Positions 44,718 through 57,169 of a stretch of 64,000 nt of DNA are shown in pieces. The notes under the pieces were generated by a model that worked only from the letters and a program-made list of their open reading frames with translations, made no database searches and was not told where the DNA came from. Where the stretch lies: assembly GCA_963920525.1 (NCBI GenBank), contig OY986438.1, positions 134,602,671-134,666,670 on the forward strand, in the 5' to 3' direction. Source of the stretch: Dichetophora obliterata. Lineage: Eukaryota > Arthropoda > Insecta > Diptera > Sciomyzidae. Each line of letters starts with the position of its first letter. The stretch's first letter is position 1. The position numbers and the translations under genes were made by a program.

Positions 44718-45984
44718 ATTTCACTTTTCACTCCCGATTATGTTGCTTGGTTAGCTCAAAGACTAATTGTCTAATAACAATGAAATCTCGTATTTATACT
44801 AGTTATGAGTCACTGAACACATTACGATCCTAATGAGCCTAATCACCCCCTCCAACCCCCTCATTCCACGAACTTAAAACCGCTCCCTGGTATAATGAAC
44901 GCAAAATAACTGGTATATTTTGATTTTTATTTTTTAAGGCAAAAAAAAAGGCAAATTTAGGGTTTAAGTTTACTGTTGAACCAAAGTTGAAAAATAATAA
45001 TTTATTGCTTCTATTGAAATACATATTTATACTCCATCATAATGGTTAAATTAAATGCTAACTCAATTTGATAACGAGTTTATGTAATTTTGAAATAATT
45101 TTAATAATAGTACTTCAAATGCAGGGTAATAGTCTCCCTGCGAGCATGCTTCCCGGCAGGTTTGAGCTGTGCAAATTTAAAACAAGTCTTCACCGACACT
45201 ACTCCATATATCCTCCCTCCAACTATCACCCATCTTCCGAATCATCACAATGCTTACACATTTATAGGGGGAATCCCTTGAGCGTTGGTTCAGTATACAA
45301 AAAAAAAGATGTTGCTGGTTTTAATATGCACTTCACAGAATATGCCTTATTATAAATTTTTCAATTTTGGTTCAACCGTGAACTTAAATCCTATTTTTCT
45401 TTTTTATGTTTTAAGGCAAAAATAAAAAGCAAAATTAGGATTTAAGTTTACTTACTAGTAATTTTGTGTTCATTATATTTCAAGGATGGGTAAAAGTTAA
45501 AAATACAAAAAAAAATCATATTTTTCATATATTCCATCTACTTAAGCGCCCTCTAAATCAATTTGGATGGATCCAAATTTCATATTTCATCATCAAGTTA
45601 AATTTGCTTAAAAAATATCCCTTTTTTAAGGTTTTTATTATTGGTATTTTTTAACCTAAAACCCGGGATTGATATCGTGGCAACACTGAAAACCAAAATT
45701 TTTTTCGAATGTAAATCAGAAATATTTTTTTAAATTAATAAATTTTTTTTCAAATGAGAACTTTATGCTCTCTGATTGTTTTTGTGTTCGATATGCCAGA
45801 ATCCACCTACCAAGAGTATTTAAAAAAATATCACCTTACTGAGTCTTTTGCGATCACTTTTGATGATTGAAAACTGATTAATCGCTTCCGCGATTAAAAA
45901 AAACTTGAAAATGAGTCGCGCTTACGCTTAAAAAGTGAATTATTGGGAAATCAATAGCAAAATGCAGAGACGCAAACGTTTTAA

Positions 45985-46215
45985 AATAAAACTGAAAAAT
46001 AACTCGAAAAAGACTCGCAAATATTTAGAAATACGACTAAAAAATGGCTCTAAAAAGACTCGCTAATGCTTAATTGTACGACTAAAAAATGACTCTAAAA
46101 AGACTTGGTCATGTACGACTGAAAAACGGTTCGATAAAGACTAGAAAATGTTTAGAAATACGATTGAAAAATCATTCGATAAAGACTCGAAACTGTTTAA
46201 AAAAGCTGGCAATAA
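45985..46215 (+). repeat. Tandem repeat of about 60 bp, about four units
   Basis: Units contain ACTAAAAAATGGCTCTAAAAAGACTCG-like text broken as AAAAATGACTC, TAAAAAGACTTG and AAATGTTTAGAAATACGA. They are degenerate and non-coding. Confidence 0.6.
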
Positions 46216-46825
46216 AATACTCTTCAAGAAGAGTAGCGGGTAGGGTACCATTTTCTCCCGACAAAAGAATCTTTTATGATTAGAAAATGAGCGCATTTAT
46301 GACTGTTGCTAATCGTGCAGAGGACTCAAAAAGGACGCGAATATGATCAATTATTTCATAAAATCTTTAAGAGTCAACAGCTATAACTTTTTTTACCGAA
46401 TTTTGGTATTTTTAATTTTTTGTACAAAATGGCTCAAATTATTCTACAACCACCTGTAAAGTTGTTTTTTAAAATTTTGTTTTTTTTTCGTAAAAATACT
46501 CAAACTCGAAATTTTTAAAACGGTACACTTCTAGGAAAAAACTTTTGTGACGATGAGGTTATTCAACGTTATCGCATAAATTTTTCTGTCAACATTAGTC
46601 ATAGTTTCAAAAAATTTGTCCACTGCATTTTACTGAAATACTGTCACATTGGAGTTCTAGCGATTTTAAAAAAAAAACCCAAAAAAAAAATCAAATATTC
46701 CACCCTCTAAAGCACTTTGGATTGATCTGAAATTTCATATTTCATCATTTCTCATCTATTCGATTAATTTTAGGGTGATCGATTTAAAAAAAGACACTTT
46801 TGAAAATAAGAACCACCTTAATGTA

Positions 46826-49327
46826 CATTTATAATTTGGTATATGTTGGTAAGAAACAATAAAAAATTTTAAGTACAAAAAATATGATACCAAATAAATT
46901 GATTTGTTAATTAAACCAAAGCCGCTTTGTACTATATGCAGATAAGAACCAACAACTTATTGGTCCATAAATTTTTTATAATGTATTAAAATATTGAAAA
47001 ACGCACACACACACACTGTTTTATCTCTATAGATGTGGCTTTGTGGGTGGCATTAAGATTATTTATTTAACTTTAACGCTACTTTCGAAGAGCTATCATT
47101 ATCATTTTAGCCATATAATCGTAACACATACAATTAAATTATATTGAAAAAACGTGACAGACATATAACTAACTGTAAACAATTTCTACTGTATGAATAT
47201 TAATATTGAAAAAGCTAGAACTGCTTTGCAATTTATACAATCTAATTGAATCTAAGAGGTAAGAGTGTCAAACGTTGTTCTGGTTTACAATTGAGGTTGA
47301 GATGGTGGGCACAGTCTAGAAGATTATGTTCTTGGGTCGGTTTGGGTGTAATTTTAAGAAGTTTTTTTTTTTTTTTGTTTTGCAAGTCTTGAGTCCTGAG
47401 TAGGATTTTTAAATTTTTTAGGTTTCGTATAGGTTTTGCATCAATTAATATAAATCTTTAATTTCTCAATTAGTCCTGTCATTAAAAAAAAAACGAAATC
47501 ATTAAAAATTTCACAGTCACCACAAATAAAAATAAGCTTTTCCGGAAATCCTACTCAAAACGGAACCAAATTAAAATTTGTAGTACTTATATTAAAAATT
47601 AACTGCGTATATTTACATATTTATTGCATTCTTTGATAAATTCTATTTTTGTAAATATTTTGCTCTCGCTGAGATAAAAATACATGCAGTAGTACATTGA
47701 ACAAAAAATGAAATGTTTACTGTCTTAATCGCTTGTCTTAAAATTTATTCGACATTATTTTGAAAGCAATTTGGCACACATTTTGAAATATAAAAGTGTT
47801 TTTGAATATTTCATCATTGGAACGAGTGTCTTTTAAAAGTAAATAAAACAAAATTATGAAAGTCTATAAGCTTAATAAACTAAAAACGTCATAATATATA
47901 ATTACTTATTGATAGAATTTCGAGGATTCCGTTTTTTTCTAACTTGAATTCGAACCAAAATAGAAAAAAGACATATGCGCATAAGCGTGATTACGTAGAA
48001 GAGTACTGCACTTTCTTCATATGCCCTGAAGTTGGGCAGTCTGTTGCATTTTTAAATTATTTATTAATTAATCCTTGTTAGATATTTACAACTTTCACAT
48101 CAAAAAATAAAATAACAAACAAGCGTAAACAGCTGATATGCAGTTCAGCGTAGTCACAATTGAAAAAATTTACAATTAATGACTTAACCGAGAGTTACTT
48201 AACTGACACTTGGTGAATACGAAACTGTTTTTTAGTTATCGTACGGTTAGCTATCTCCCGGTTAAGAGCTTGACTTACCGGACATTAAGAAAATGGCCCT
48301 TAATCTTACAGACGTTAATGTTAATGTTGTTTGGTGGAGATGCGTACTGCGACCTAAATGAGATCTATTGTACCTCCTTTTCAAAGCTCCGCTGGGTTGG
48401 TGGATTACAGAATTGCATTGCCCTATTCTATCTCTCTGATAAATTAGAGAATGTTCCTAGGTTCAAAGCAGTGTTGCCATGAAAAAAAATTTTACAGCGT
48501 AATTTTTGCACTCTGCTCGTCGGATTTCTGAAACTTTGAAAACAAGAACTAAGAAATTTTCAGTCGCATTTTACAACAAAGAAGACAAATAAAATAGTGC
48601 ATTTTATTAGACATATGACGTATATTTAAGGTTTATTTATTTAAATAAGTAACATTTTTTTCAAAAGTCGATTCAATAATAGAGAAAATAAATAGAGAAA
48701 ATATATTATAATAAATTACATTTTGAAAATATTTTTGAACACACAAACGAAGAGTAAAAATCAAATTAAATACATTTGCAACACAGTTTCGTTTAATGCA
48801 GATCTCTTAAATCGGTAAAAATGAAATGTATAGAGCTATAAAACATAATTTTTCAATTTTAACTTTATAAATGTAAAGCTTTTGCTTTAAGTAAATTAAC
48901 GAAAAAAATGTTGTTGTTTTAAGCCAGCAAAAACTACAAAAAATTTCGATTTTAGTGAAAAAAAATATGTGTAAAAAAAATAAATTTTTTCGAATTTATA
49001 TATACATTGCTTTATTAAATTTGTTTATCACTTCTTTATCAATTTCAAGACTAAAACAGTTATAAGATTTCATACGCAGATAATCTTTTGTATGCAGAGT
49101 TCCTTCCATTGTATTTAACTCTTATCTATTGCGAAATTTAGTTTTATTAATATTTATTTTGCTAAAAGTTCGCTCAGCGTTAGCTGAGGAATTCGGTAAG
49201 CTCAACAATTCAAAAATAAATTTTCCCATTATTGGAAATGCCGAAATACCATCGCTTCTTTTTATTTCAAAGTTGCCATTAATTTTATTATACTAATTTT
49301 TTTCTTTTCATATATATATCTATAGTA
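46826..49327. other. AT-rich DNA without recognised genes
   Basis: I see no exon or complete element. A half-MITE end (reverse complement GGGCCATTTTCTTAATG) followed by TAA lies at about 48302. An ACAC run is at about 47007. Confidence 0.5.
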
Positions 49328-50608
49328 TTGGGGGTTGGAATTAGTTTTAAAGGTTTTCTAAGAGATGGCGTAACTATCAATAGATCGCATCGGGCACACC
49401 TGTGACTATATTCATTTCAAAGCACATTGTCTAAGCTTCATTTTTCAGTATGTGTCATTTCACTGAAGTGTAAACAACATATATTTTTTTCTCTGTGAAC
49501 ATGTCGACTTTCGTTCCAACAAAACGCAATTTGCGGGAAGGTTTACTTTTGTGCTTCCATTTGAAGAAAAAAGCGGTTGAAGCACAACGCACGCTTACTG
49601 AGTCTTACGGGGACTATGCTCCATCGATTTCTACTTGTGAGTACTGGTTCCGTCGGTTTAAAAGTGGTGATTTTGATACGGAAGACAAAGAGCGTCCGGG
49701 CCAGCCGAAAAAGTTTGAAGATGAGGAATTGGAGGCTTTGCTCGATGAAGACCCGTGTCAAACCCTTCAAGAATTGTCAGAATCATTGGGAGTCGACTTA
49801 TCAACGGTCGGCAAACACTTGAAGGCCATGGGAATGATTCAAAAGCAAGGAAATTGGGTGCCGTACCAGTTGAAGCCGAGAGTCGTTGAACGGCGATTTT
49901 GCATGTGCGAATAACTGCTTCAACGGCATAAAAGGAAGAGTTTTTTTCATCGTATTGTCACTGGCGATGAAAAGTGGATCCATTACGATAATCCTAAGCG
50001 AAAAAATCGTGGGGACCACCCGGCCATGCATCAACATCGAGGGCAAAGCCGAACATTCATGGCGCCAAGCTTATGCTGTGTATTTGGTGGGATCAGAAGG
50101 GTGTCGTGTACTATGAGCTGCTAAAACCTAACGAAACCATCACTGGGGAACGCTACCAACAACAATTGATGCAATTGAGCATTAAAGGTTAAACGGCCGG
50201 AATATGCCAAAAGACACGACAAAGTGGTTTTTCAACATGACAACGCACGGCCACATGTTGCAAGAACCGTCAAGGAAACGTTGGAGGCGCTGAATTGGGA
50301 TGTGCTACCCCACCCGCCTTATAGCTCAGACATAGCCCCTTCCGACTACCACCTATTCAGATCGATGACGCATGGCTTGGCTGAGCAGCGCTTCACTTCT
50401 TACGAGGATACCAAAAAATGGGTCGATTCATGGATTGCCTCAAAAGACGAATCGTTCTTCCGACGCGGAATCCATATGCTGCCAGAAAGATGGGAAAATG
50501 TTGTAGCTAACGATGGACAATACTTTGAATAATATACATTGTACCGTTGTTTCTAAATAAATGCTCAAAATCCGAAAAAAAACCTTTAAAATTAATTCCA
50601 ACCCCCAA
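49328..50608 (+). mobile_element. Full-length mariner, mauritiana-like, 1281 bp
   Basis: The TIRs TTGGGGGTTGGAATTAGTTT and (reverse complement) TTGGGGGTTGGAATTAATTT continue through TAAAGGTTTT, and TA flanks both ends (49326-49327 and 50609-50610). The length is that of a complete mariner. The transposase inside is a pseudogene. Confidence 0.85.
49495..50532 (+). pseudogene. Mariner transposase (mauritiana-like), frameshifted
   Basis: It opens with MNMSTFVPTKRNLREGLLLC, HTH regions, WVPYQLKP, then an in-frame stop at about 49912. It continues HKRKSFFHRIVTGDEKWIHY (first catalytic Asp), changes frame near 50000-50070 to LCIWWDQKGVVYYELLKP, then again near 50190 to RPEYAKRHDKVVFQHDNARP (second Asp). 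YSSDIAPSDYHLF (third Asp, D34D spacing) and LPERWENVVANDGQYFE end it. All three catalytic Asp codons survive, but one stop and at least two frameshifts make it non-functional. Subfamily is judged from resemblance to Mos1. Confidence 0.9.
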
Positions 50609-50610
50609 TA

Positions 50611-52058
50611 ATAAAACTCATTTTCTGTTTGTTTGTTTGTTTGTTTGTTTGACCTTTATACAAATCTAAACGGCTCAACGGATTTTGCTCAAACTAGGTA
50701 TACATATTAAGTGCATCCCAACTTAAAATGTTACATACTTAGTTTTTGCCACGCCCCCTCTGAAATTTTTCAACTAACGGTAATTTTTTTATTATAAAAC
50801 TTTTTTCCATCGGAGATTTTTTTGTATTTAATTTTAAAAAATTTCTGTTATTTTGACATCAAAAACATTCACATATCTTCAAAATTGGAGAAATTTTCAG
50901 TATAACGACTTTTTCATAAAACATCGTTGCCTAAGAATGAGAAAAAAACGACATGAAAATCAAAGTTTGGTCTTTCGATGCAAATATCTCCGCTGTCCAT
51001 TAATATATTTCATTCAATTTTTTTTTGTTCAAAAGTTCAATAAAATCACTTCACAAAAATAGGTTGAACTGTACCGTTAAGTCAGTGTATATATGTTTTA
51101 TGATTATGTCAAAAAAGGTCCAAAATATTGACTTTTTACTTAAAAAATTACTCAAAAATTGTTGTTGTTGTAAAAACGAAATCAATTAAAAATTGCACGT
51201 CTGGCTACTTTTCATATGACATAGCATTTATTTGCAAAAATTCTTCCAGCTAAGCGCAAAAATTATTTTACTGTTTTTGTCATCAAAACAACGAGGGTAC
51301 CCCGTTTGATTTTTTCGCGAAATTTATTTTTTCCAAAATGTTGTTTTTATATTTTTTACAAAAAAGTCAAGTCTCAAAAATAATTTATGTGAAAAAATTA
51401 CCCCAATATCTCTTTCCAATCAAAAGTTATGGCTAAAAATCTATTTTTTCATACAATTGACTATTAATAAAACTTAGTTTTGTGTTAAAATTCTCTATAT
51501 AGTTTGAACGTCCCCATATATCTCTAAGAATGCAGTTGTGTGTCTAAAGTAATTACGAACATTTTGGATTATATAAAATTTTCTTTATAGTGATCATCTA
51601 CTTATATTTTGCCTCCCCTTATATTGAAAAAGTTCAATATGTTTTTTAATATAAATCTTTGTTTAGACGTTAAAATGTCCATATCTCAAGGACGCATTGA
51701 GTCCCACAATAATTTTTATTTTGTTGAAAAGGTAATTGTGCTTGCTTTAAGATAGAGTAAATATAAAAATTCTTTTTAATTTTTGAAATCTGTTTTTCGT
51801 ACCGCTTCTTTGAATTCAATTAGCTCACCGCAAGAGATGGTGACCACCACCAACAACAAAAATTTTCCTAAACTTTTTTGGATCAATGTTTGTTCAATTA
51901 CCTAGCAAACGTGGATAAATAAAATTAAATAAAATAAAATTCAAATAAAATTCAACATATTTTTCATTATTCCCGATTTTAAAAAACATTTAATCGAGAA
52001 GTGTATGTTAAAATGTTTATATAAATGACTCTCGAGTAACACCGGGTATATCAGCTAG
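50611..52058 (+). mobile_element. Non-autonomous Helitron
   Basis: The 3' end ACACCGGGTATATCAGCTAG, followed by T, matches the insect Helitron terminus (CTAG after a GC-rich stem). The 5' part has the characteristic GTTTGTTTGTTTG run at about 50628 and CGGCTCAACGGATTTTGCTC. There is no Rep or helicase frame. It directly abuts the mariner, whose target TA may lie in the Helitron's first bases. The exact 5' start is uncertain. Confidence 0.6.
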
Positions 52059-52254
52059 TATGTATATAAAAATCTATGCAAAATCGGACGCCGGATGTAC
52101 TTTTTCTGAAATCGTAACATTTTGAAGAATTTTGGTCAAATATCTGAGCGTCGGATTAAAGTATTAAAATCGTAACATATCCGATATATTGGACCATATC
52201 GCAACGCTGGTTCAAAGGATGAAATTTGCTCTATATTCAGCTCATAGTTACCCG

Positions 52255-53698
52255 GTGTTAGTTAACGTCTGCGAGCCATGGCATCGCAGTTTGTAAGTAG
52301 GTGTATTAGAGTCTCCTCTGCTTCTTCACAGAAACGGCAGTTACTATCGGTTTCTATGCCCAATTTCATCAGGTGATATTTCAGTTTGCAGTGTCCTGTA
52401 ATGAACCCCGTTAGAATTCTTAGACTTGGTTTAGCTAAGCTTATGCACAATTTTGCTCTCCGAGTGTTAAAATCCCTGAGGAGCAGTTTAGATTATTTTA
52501 GCTTTGGGAGGCTTTTCCAAAGGTCTGAACGTTTGTGCCTCTCCTTCCTTCTTAGTTCTTCTTTTATAGAATGTGTGCCCAATCTACAGAATGGTTCTGG
52601 TCCTATAAATTTTGTGGCTGCACCCCGTCGCGCTAAGCCATCGGAGTATGGCTAAGTATGGAACAGAGTATGGTAACAGTGTTATTCTTGCCTAGTTTAT
52701 TAAGTTTTGTTAGGCATTCCCATGTTATTCTCGATGATATCTCACAGGAAGCTAGTGTTTTAATTACTGCTTGGCTGTCTGACATTACAATTATATCCTG
52801 ACCTTTGTATTTCCGGTCTAGGTTGAATTGCGTGCACAGCTGTATGTTTAGGATTTCCGCTTGGAAGATACTGGGTGTTGTCCCCATAGGTGTAGAGTGC
52901 TTGGTTCTTGGACCGTACGACCCTGCGCCTATACCTTCCAGTGTTTTAGAGCTATCCGTATAAAAAATGCGTGGTTTTTTGGCTTGCGATATTATCTCGC
53001 TGTCCCACTCTTTCTTGGTACTAAGCTTAATTTCGAAGTGTTTTTCGAAGTTGTACTTTTTACTATATCGTCTCTTGGTAGATTGATGTTAGGGGTGTGC
53101 ATTGCAAAATCCTCCTTCTCTCTACTGCTGATAGTTTTACCTAAACCTATTCTCTCTTTAGCAATGCCTAGCAGAGTTCGCTTAGCTACTCCCTCTATGA
53201 CAAGCTGTAAGGGTGTTAGGTCCAGAATTATTTCTAGTGCTGCTGTAGGGCAGGTCCTCATGGCACCTGTAATGCATACACAGGCCAGTCTCTGCATCTT
53301 TGTTAGCATATTCCTCATTGTGGTAAGCTTGGTTCTTTCAGCCCATGCTATTGCACCATAGGTGGGGATGGGTCTCACCATCATAGTATATATCCAGTGA
53401 AGAATTATTGGGTTGCAACCCCAGCTTTTCCCCGCCAGGTTCCTGGCACATACCATGAGTGCGCGCGTTGCTTTGTTTGTAGTTTCCTCTGCATGTCTTC
53501 TCCAGAGAAGCTTTGAATCTAGTTTGAGTCCTACGTACTTTACTTCTCCTTTGAAGGGGATTTCTGTGCCATCCATTCTCATAGTTCGGAGATTTGGTAG
53601 GCTTCTTTTGTTATTAAAAGGTACTATGGTAGTTTTAGCTGGGTTGATATTTAATCCCACTGTGTTGCACTATTCCTTTGTTACTGACAGTCGGGTTG
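52255..53698 (-). pseudogene. LOA-like LINE fragment: RT end, RNase H, C-terminal domain
   Basis: The minus strand reads GLNINPAKTTIVPFNNKRSL, VKYVGLKLDSKLLWRRHAEE, MQRLACVCITGAMRTCPTAA, then RNase H pieces (FQAEILNIQLC, VMSDSQAVIKTL) and ILTGFITGHCKLKYHL followed by a C-x2-C knuckle (CRFCEEAEETLIHLL). Frameshifts separate the blocks. The central RT with the YADD site is missing, and 5' to it lies the inserted element at 53699. Confidence 0.85.
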
Positions 53699-54660
53699 GG
53701 TCCTTTTCGCAGAATTTCAAAATCTTGAAAAAAAAAAATCTTGAAAATAAATCTTGGAATCAAAACCTTAAAAAAAAATCTTCAAAACAAAATCTTGAAA
53801 AAAAATCTTGAAACGAAAATCTTGATCAAGATTTCTTATTTGAAAATTTGACACTATTTCGAAAAGTGTCCAATTTCGAAAGAAGTATCAAATTTTACAT
53901 ATAATGCCAAATTTCGAAAATAATCAAAATAATGAATAATTGTCAAGTCACAGAAATTGTCAAATTTTTAAATAATTGTTCAATTATTCAATTATTTTAA
54001 AAAGTTTCAAATTTCAAAAGTGTCAAATATCGAAAAAGTGCAAAATTTGGAATAAGTGCCAAAATTCGAAAAAATTGTCAAATTTTGAACAAGTGTCAAA
54101 TTTCGAAACGTACAAGTTTTGAAAAAACTGTCATATTTAATTTTGAATAAGTGCCAAATTTCGAAAATTGATAAACTTTGCATAAAATTAAAAATGTATT
54201 ACTCATATGTTACGAATAAATAATATTAAAAAAAAATATAAAAACACCTGTTATGAAAACATAAGACAAATTTACTTTAAATGAATTCAAAATTAATAAT
54301 TTATGATTTTTTTTTATGTTATGAAAACATTAGAGTTCATAAATGGACAAAAAACCACCACGTTTTCGTCGTTTGTCTGGATGACGCTAAGTGTGAGATA
54401 TAAATATTAAAAAAAATTTATAATTTTGCCAAAATTTGACATTTTTGTTTTCGAAATTAGACACTTTTTCGTTTTTTTCTCGAAATTAAACATTTTATTC
54501 GAAAGAACATTTCTAAAAATTTCAAGATTTTTTCAAGATCTACGCGTATTTTGTGTTCTAGATTTTTTTTCAAGATTTTCGTTTGAAGATTTCGTTTTCA
54601 AGATTATTTTTTTTCCAAATTTTGGTTGTTTCAAGATTTTGACCTTCAAGCATTCGGACC
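53699..54660. mobile_element. Fold-back element inserted in the LINE
   Basis: The ends GGTCCTTTTCGCAGAATTTC and (reverse complement) GGTCCGAATGCTTGAAGGTC both lead into TCAAAATCTTGAAA. The arms are arrays of AATCTTGAAAAAAA units. The middle is AT-rich with repeated CAAATTTCGAAAA and GTGTCAAATTT words. No transposase. Confidence 0.55.
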
Positions 54661-54905
54661 ACTCCCGTTTTTAAGAGCTGACTGGATGTTACTAGTCAGT
54701 TGATATAGGGCAGATTCAGTGGACCTATCCGAGCTGTAGGAGTGTTGAAATGGGTGCATTGGCACATTCTCCAGAATATCAGTTCTTATATAGTTATCTA
54801 TTACCTTTTCCATTGTTTTAAGAATAAATAAGGTAAGGCTAATGGCTCCAAACGCCTTTGGTAGCGTGTAGTCTTTTTTCCCTACTTTTGGTATGATGGT
54901 GACTT
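54661..54905 (-). pseudogene. LOA-like LINE, N-terminal RT block
   Basis: The minus strand reads VTIIPKVGKKDYTLPKAFGA, ISLTLFILKTMEKVIDNYIR, then QHSYSSDRSTESALYQLTSN. These are the early RT motifs. The frame stops at about 54905. It is the upstream part of the LINE at 52255-53698, separated by the fold-back. Confidence 0.8.
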
Positions 54906-56467
54906 ACAGATACTTTCATATATTGCCATCAGTGAATACTAAATAAGACTTTTTAGAGGATAAATGTGGTCAGGGTCATGAAAATTATTCAAATTATACA
55001 TATAAAGATACAAAAACACAGTAAGGTTTTTTGTGAGCTTAAATAAATAGGATATTTGGTAACATTAGAGAGTGCACATTATGATCATCTATCGAGGGTG
55101 TCTAGTGTAAGAGTTAAACCAAAAACTCGACCTCCTATTCACTTCCATAAATATTTGTACTCTAACACTGGGCACCCTGTATATGGGCATTTCCACAGAA
55201 AAGTCTACCGTGACCAAAAAATGAAAACTTATTATTTTATGATATTATCCAAGAGAAACATTTTAATTTTATTAATTTAAGCAATTTATACATACGAGAG
55301 CATGTCTTCTTTGGGACAAATTTTTCTATCTTCATCAAATATTGCAGTATAAGCGATTAAAAAAGGTCTCTTTTTTAAAACAAAATAAAAATAAATTTTT
55401 TTCGAAAAGTCCTCATTTATATTGAAATAAAAAAATACGTATAACATTTTTTTGACTAATGAACCATAAAATTAATTTTTATGGGAAAAAAAATGTTGGG
55501 GCAAATTTTATATGGAATGCCCCATATATATATAAAGTTATAGTGTAGAGTGTAAAGACAGATCTCAGAATTGGCTTACATCCTAGCCTCTTTCTTTTTC
55601 GTCATCTATTGTTTTTATGCATTGCTCAACTTCAGCTATTGTGTATGATGTAATTTTTAATGTTGTCGATGGGCATTTGAATTTGTTAAAATTTATCTGT
55701 TTTTTAATAATTTTTTAAAGAACAATAAACTTTTCTGTTACTAAATAACGCCTTAAAAAATCAAACAACTAAAAATTATTTTACTAAAATTTTTTTTTAA
55801 AAATCACGCACTGGTACATTTGTGCAAAGATTGTGAAGTATATGTGTGCCAAATTTCGAATCGATTGGTTAAAATTTGTTTAAGTTATGATGCGCGGCAT
55901 TTATAAAAATGTATTTTTAAGATAAACATATTAAAATTTTGAGCATGATAGAAGCTGGCTGCAGCTTTCAAACTTTCAACTTTCAAACAGCTTCCAATTT
56001 CGCTTTAAAATTTTAACAGCTCATTTTAAAAATGTTTCTGAAGTAATTTATCGCTGTTTCAAAATTTCGATTTTCAATAAATATTCATGTATTGCTGGCC
56101 TTAAAATGAACTCTGAATTGTAAATGTTTGGATCAAAACTACGCCTCATAAAAGTGATGTCATCAAAATAATACAACATTAAAAAATTCAAATATATACA
56201 GTGACTCACGAAATTGATCACACTTTAGCTAAGTATGTAAACAACAAATAAAAATTCAGAAATAAGTTAATACTATTACTAAGTATTTATTTTGCTAAAA
56301 GTAGATGAAAGTAGAGAAAAAGAAACGAGGGCAAAGTTTTAATAAAATTTGTTTTAAAGAAAAAAAAAATAAAACATTCATTGCAATCAATTTTGTGACG
56401 TGTCAAAAAAGGACTTAGAAAGTTATATTATAAGTGTTGCCTGCTCGTGCATCAATTATAACTTTTA
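54906..56467. other. AT-rich DNA, no recognised gene
   Basis: No complete element or exon is seen. A very short minus-strand stretch near 55600-55680 (AEVEQCIKTIDDEK) could be an RT fossil but is too short to call. Confidence 0.45.
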
Positions 56468-56943
56468 AGGTCTCTGCCCACTTACGGCGCGTAACGAAAC
56501 GACTGTAAACCGGCTTCGAAAAGGCAACGTAATGATCAATGCACACTTAACGAAACGGCAACAAAAATTTTAATTAAACAAAACAATAAGCGCATAATTC
56601 TCTAGTACACAATTAGCTTAAATAGCTTTGCTATTAGATGACGATGTAGAAAACTGATAAAATCATAGATTTAAGATTGATTTTATGCTTTCAAAACGAC
56701 ATATCGATGTCGAATTTTTACTTTGCACAATAAACTGTTGGAATCCATTGTAATTTTTGTAAACAAAGAGAACGACAAGCCTGTCAGAATTCTTTGAAAC
56801 GATCTCCACCGGCTTTTTCGTCGGCGTCAACAGTCGTTGCCGTTTCATTGTCGCTTAGTGAGCATGTATACATAAGAACACATGGTAGTTAAATTTTGTA
56901 GTTTCGTGTCGTTTCGTTACGTGCCGCAAGTGGGCAGAGACCT
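56468..56943. mobile_element. MITE, TTA duplication, AGGTCTCTGCCCACTT ends
   Basis: The ends AGGTCTCTGCCCACTT are exact inverted repeats continuing through GTAACGAAACGAC (about 35 bp), with TTA at 56465-56467 and 56944-56946. It is 476 bp, GC-richer than its surroundings and non-coding. PIF/Harbinger-like by duplication. Confidence 0.75.
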
Positions 56944-57169
56944 TTATTCTGATAGGAAAGGCCGAATTAGAAATGTCGAGGTCCCTAGGCAATGCAATTT
57001 TCGGGGCCCCTTCACCCTTTGCTAACTTCTTAAAATAAATTATTTTCTACCACAACGAAGTTATATTCATAATTACGCTAGTTGTTTACCCGACTACGGC
57101 GATGTAAAAGAAGTGGTATATGTGTTTGACCGGTATGTATGTACTTTATGTATGTTCGTCTGTTTCATC

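Larger units (their letters stand above)
41250..44890 (-). mobile_element. Mariner element split by a Tc1-like element
   Basis: The TIRs are CGACGGAGCGTTTTTATGTT at left and (reverse complement) CCAGGGAGCGGTTTTAAGTT at right, with TA flanks at 41248-41249 and 44891-44892. The transposase reads on the minus strand in two pieces separated by the insertion at 41751-44370. Confidence 0.75.
40398..46825. mobile_element. Large fold-back region, 6.4 kb, hosting nested elements
   Basis: Left outer sequence (TGTACATTAGGGTTG, AATCGATCCCCTAAAA, AATTTCAGATCAATCCAAAG, TTTAGAGG) recurs inverted at 46825-46680. A second inverted copy of the inner part (GGGTGGAATATATGAAATAT, ACTTTTACCCTTGAAATATA) lies at 45600-45460. 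The pre-insertion arm can be followed across the mariner: TTGAAATA at 41249 joins TAATGAACGCAAAAT at 44893. A run of about 60-bp repeats lies at 45985-46215. No coding of its own is recognised. Confidence 0.5.

Noticed and set aside
45068..45355. 95-codon frame in the centre of the fold-back region
   Set aside because: Ser/Pro-rich text without family signature; no evidence of transcription signals. Could be a retroelement scrap.
49495..50532. Active mariner transposase
   Set aside because: TIRs and the three catalytic Asp codons survive, but an in-frame stop and at least two frameshifts break the reading frame.
55561..55680. Possible reverse-transcriptase fossil on the minus strand (AEVEQCIKTIDDEK)
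   Set aside because: Only about 20 residues with a weak resemblance to the region before the RT core and immediate stops; not enough to support a call.
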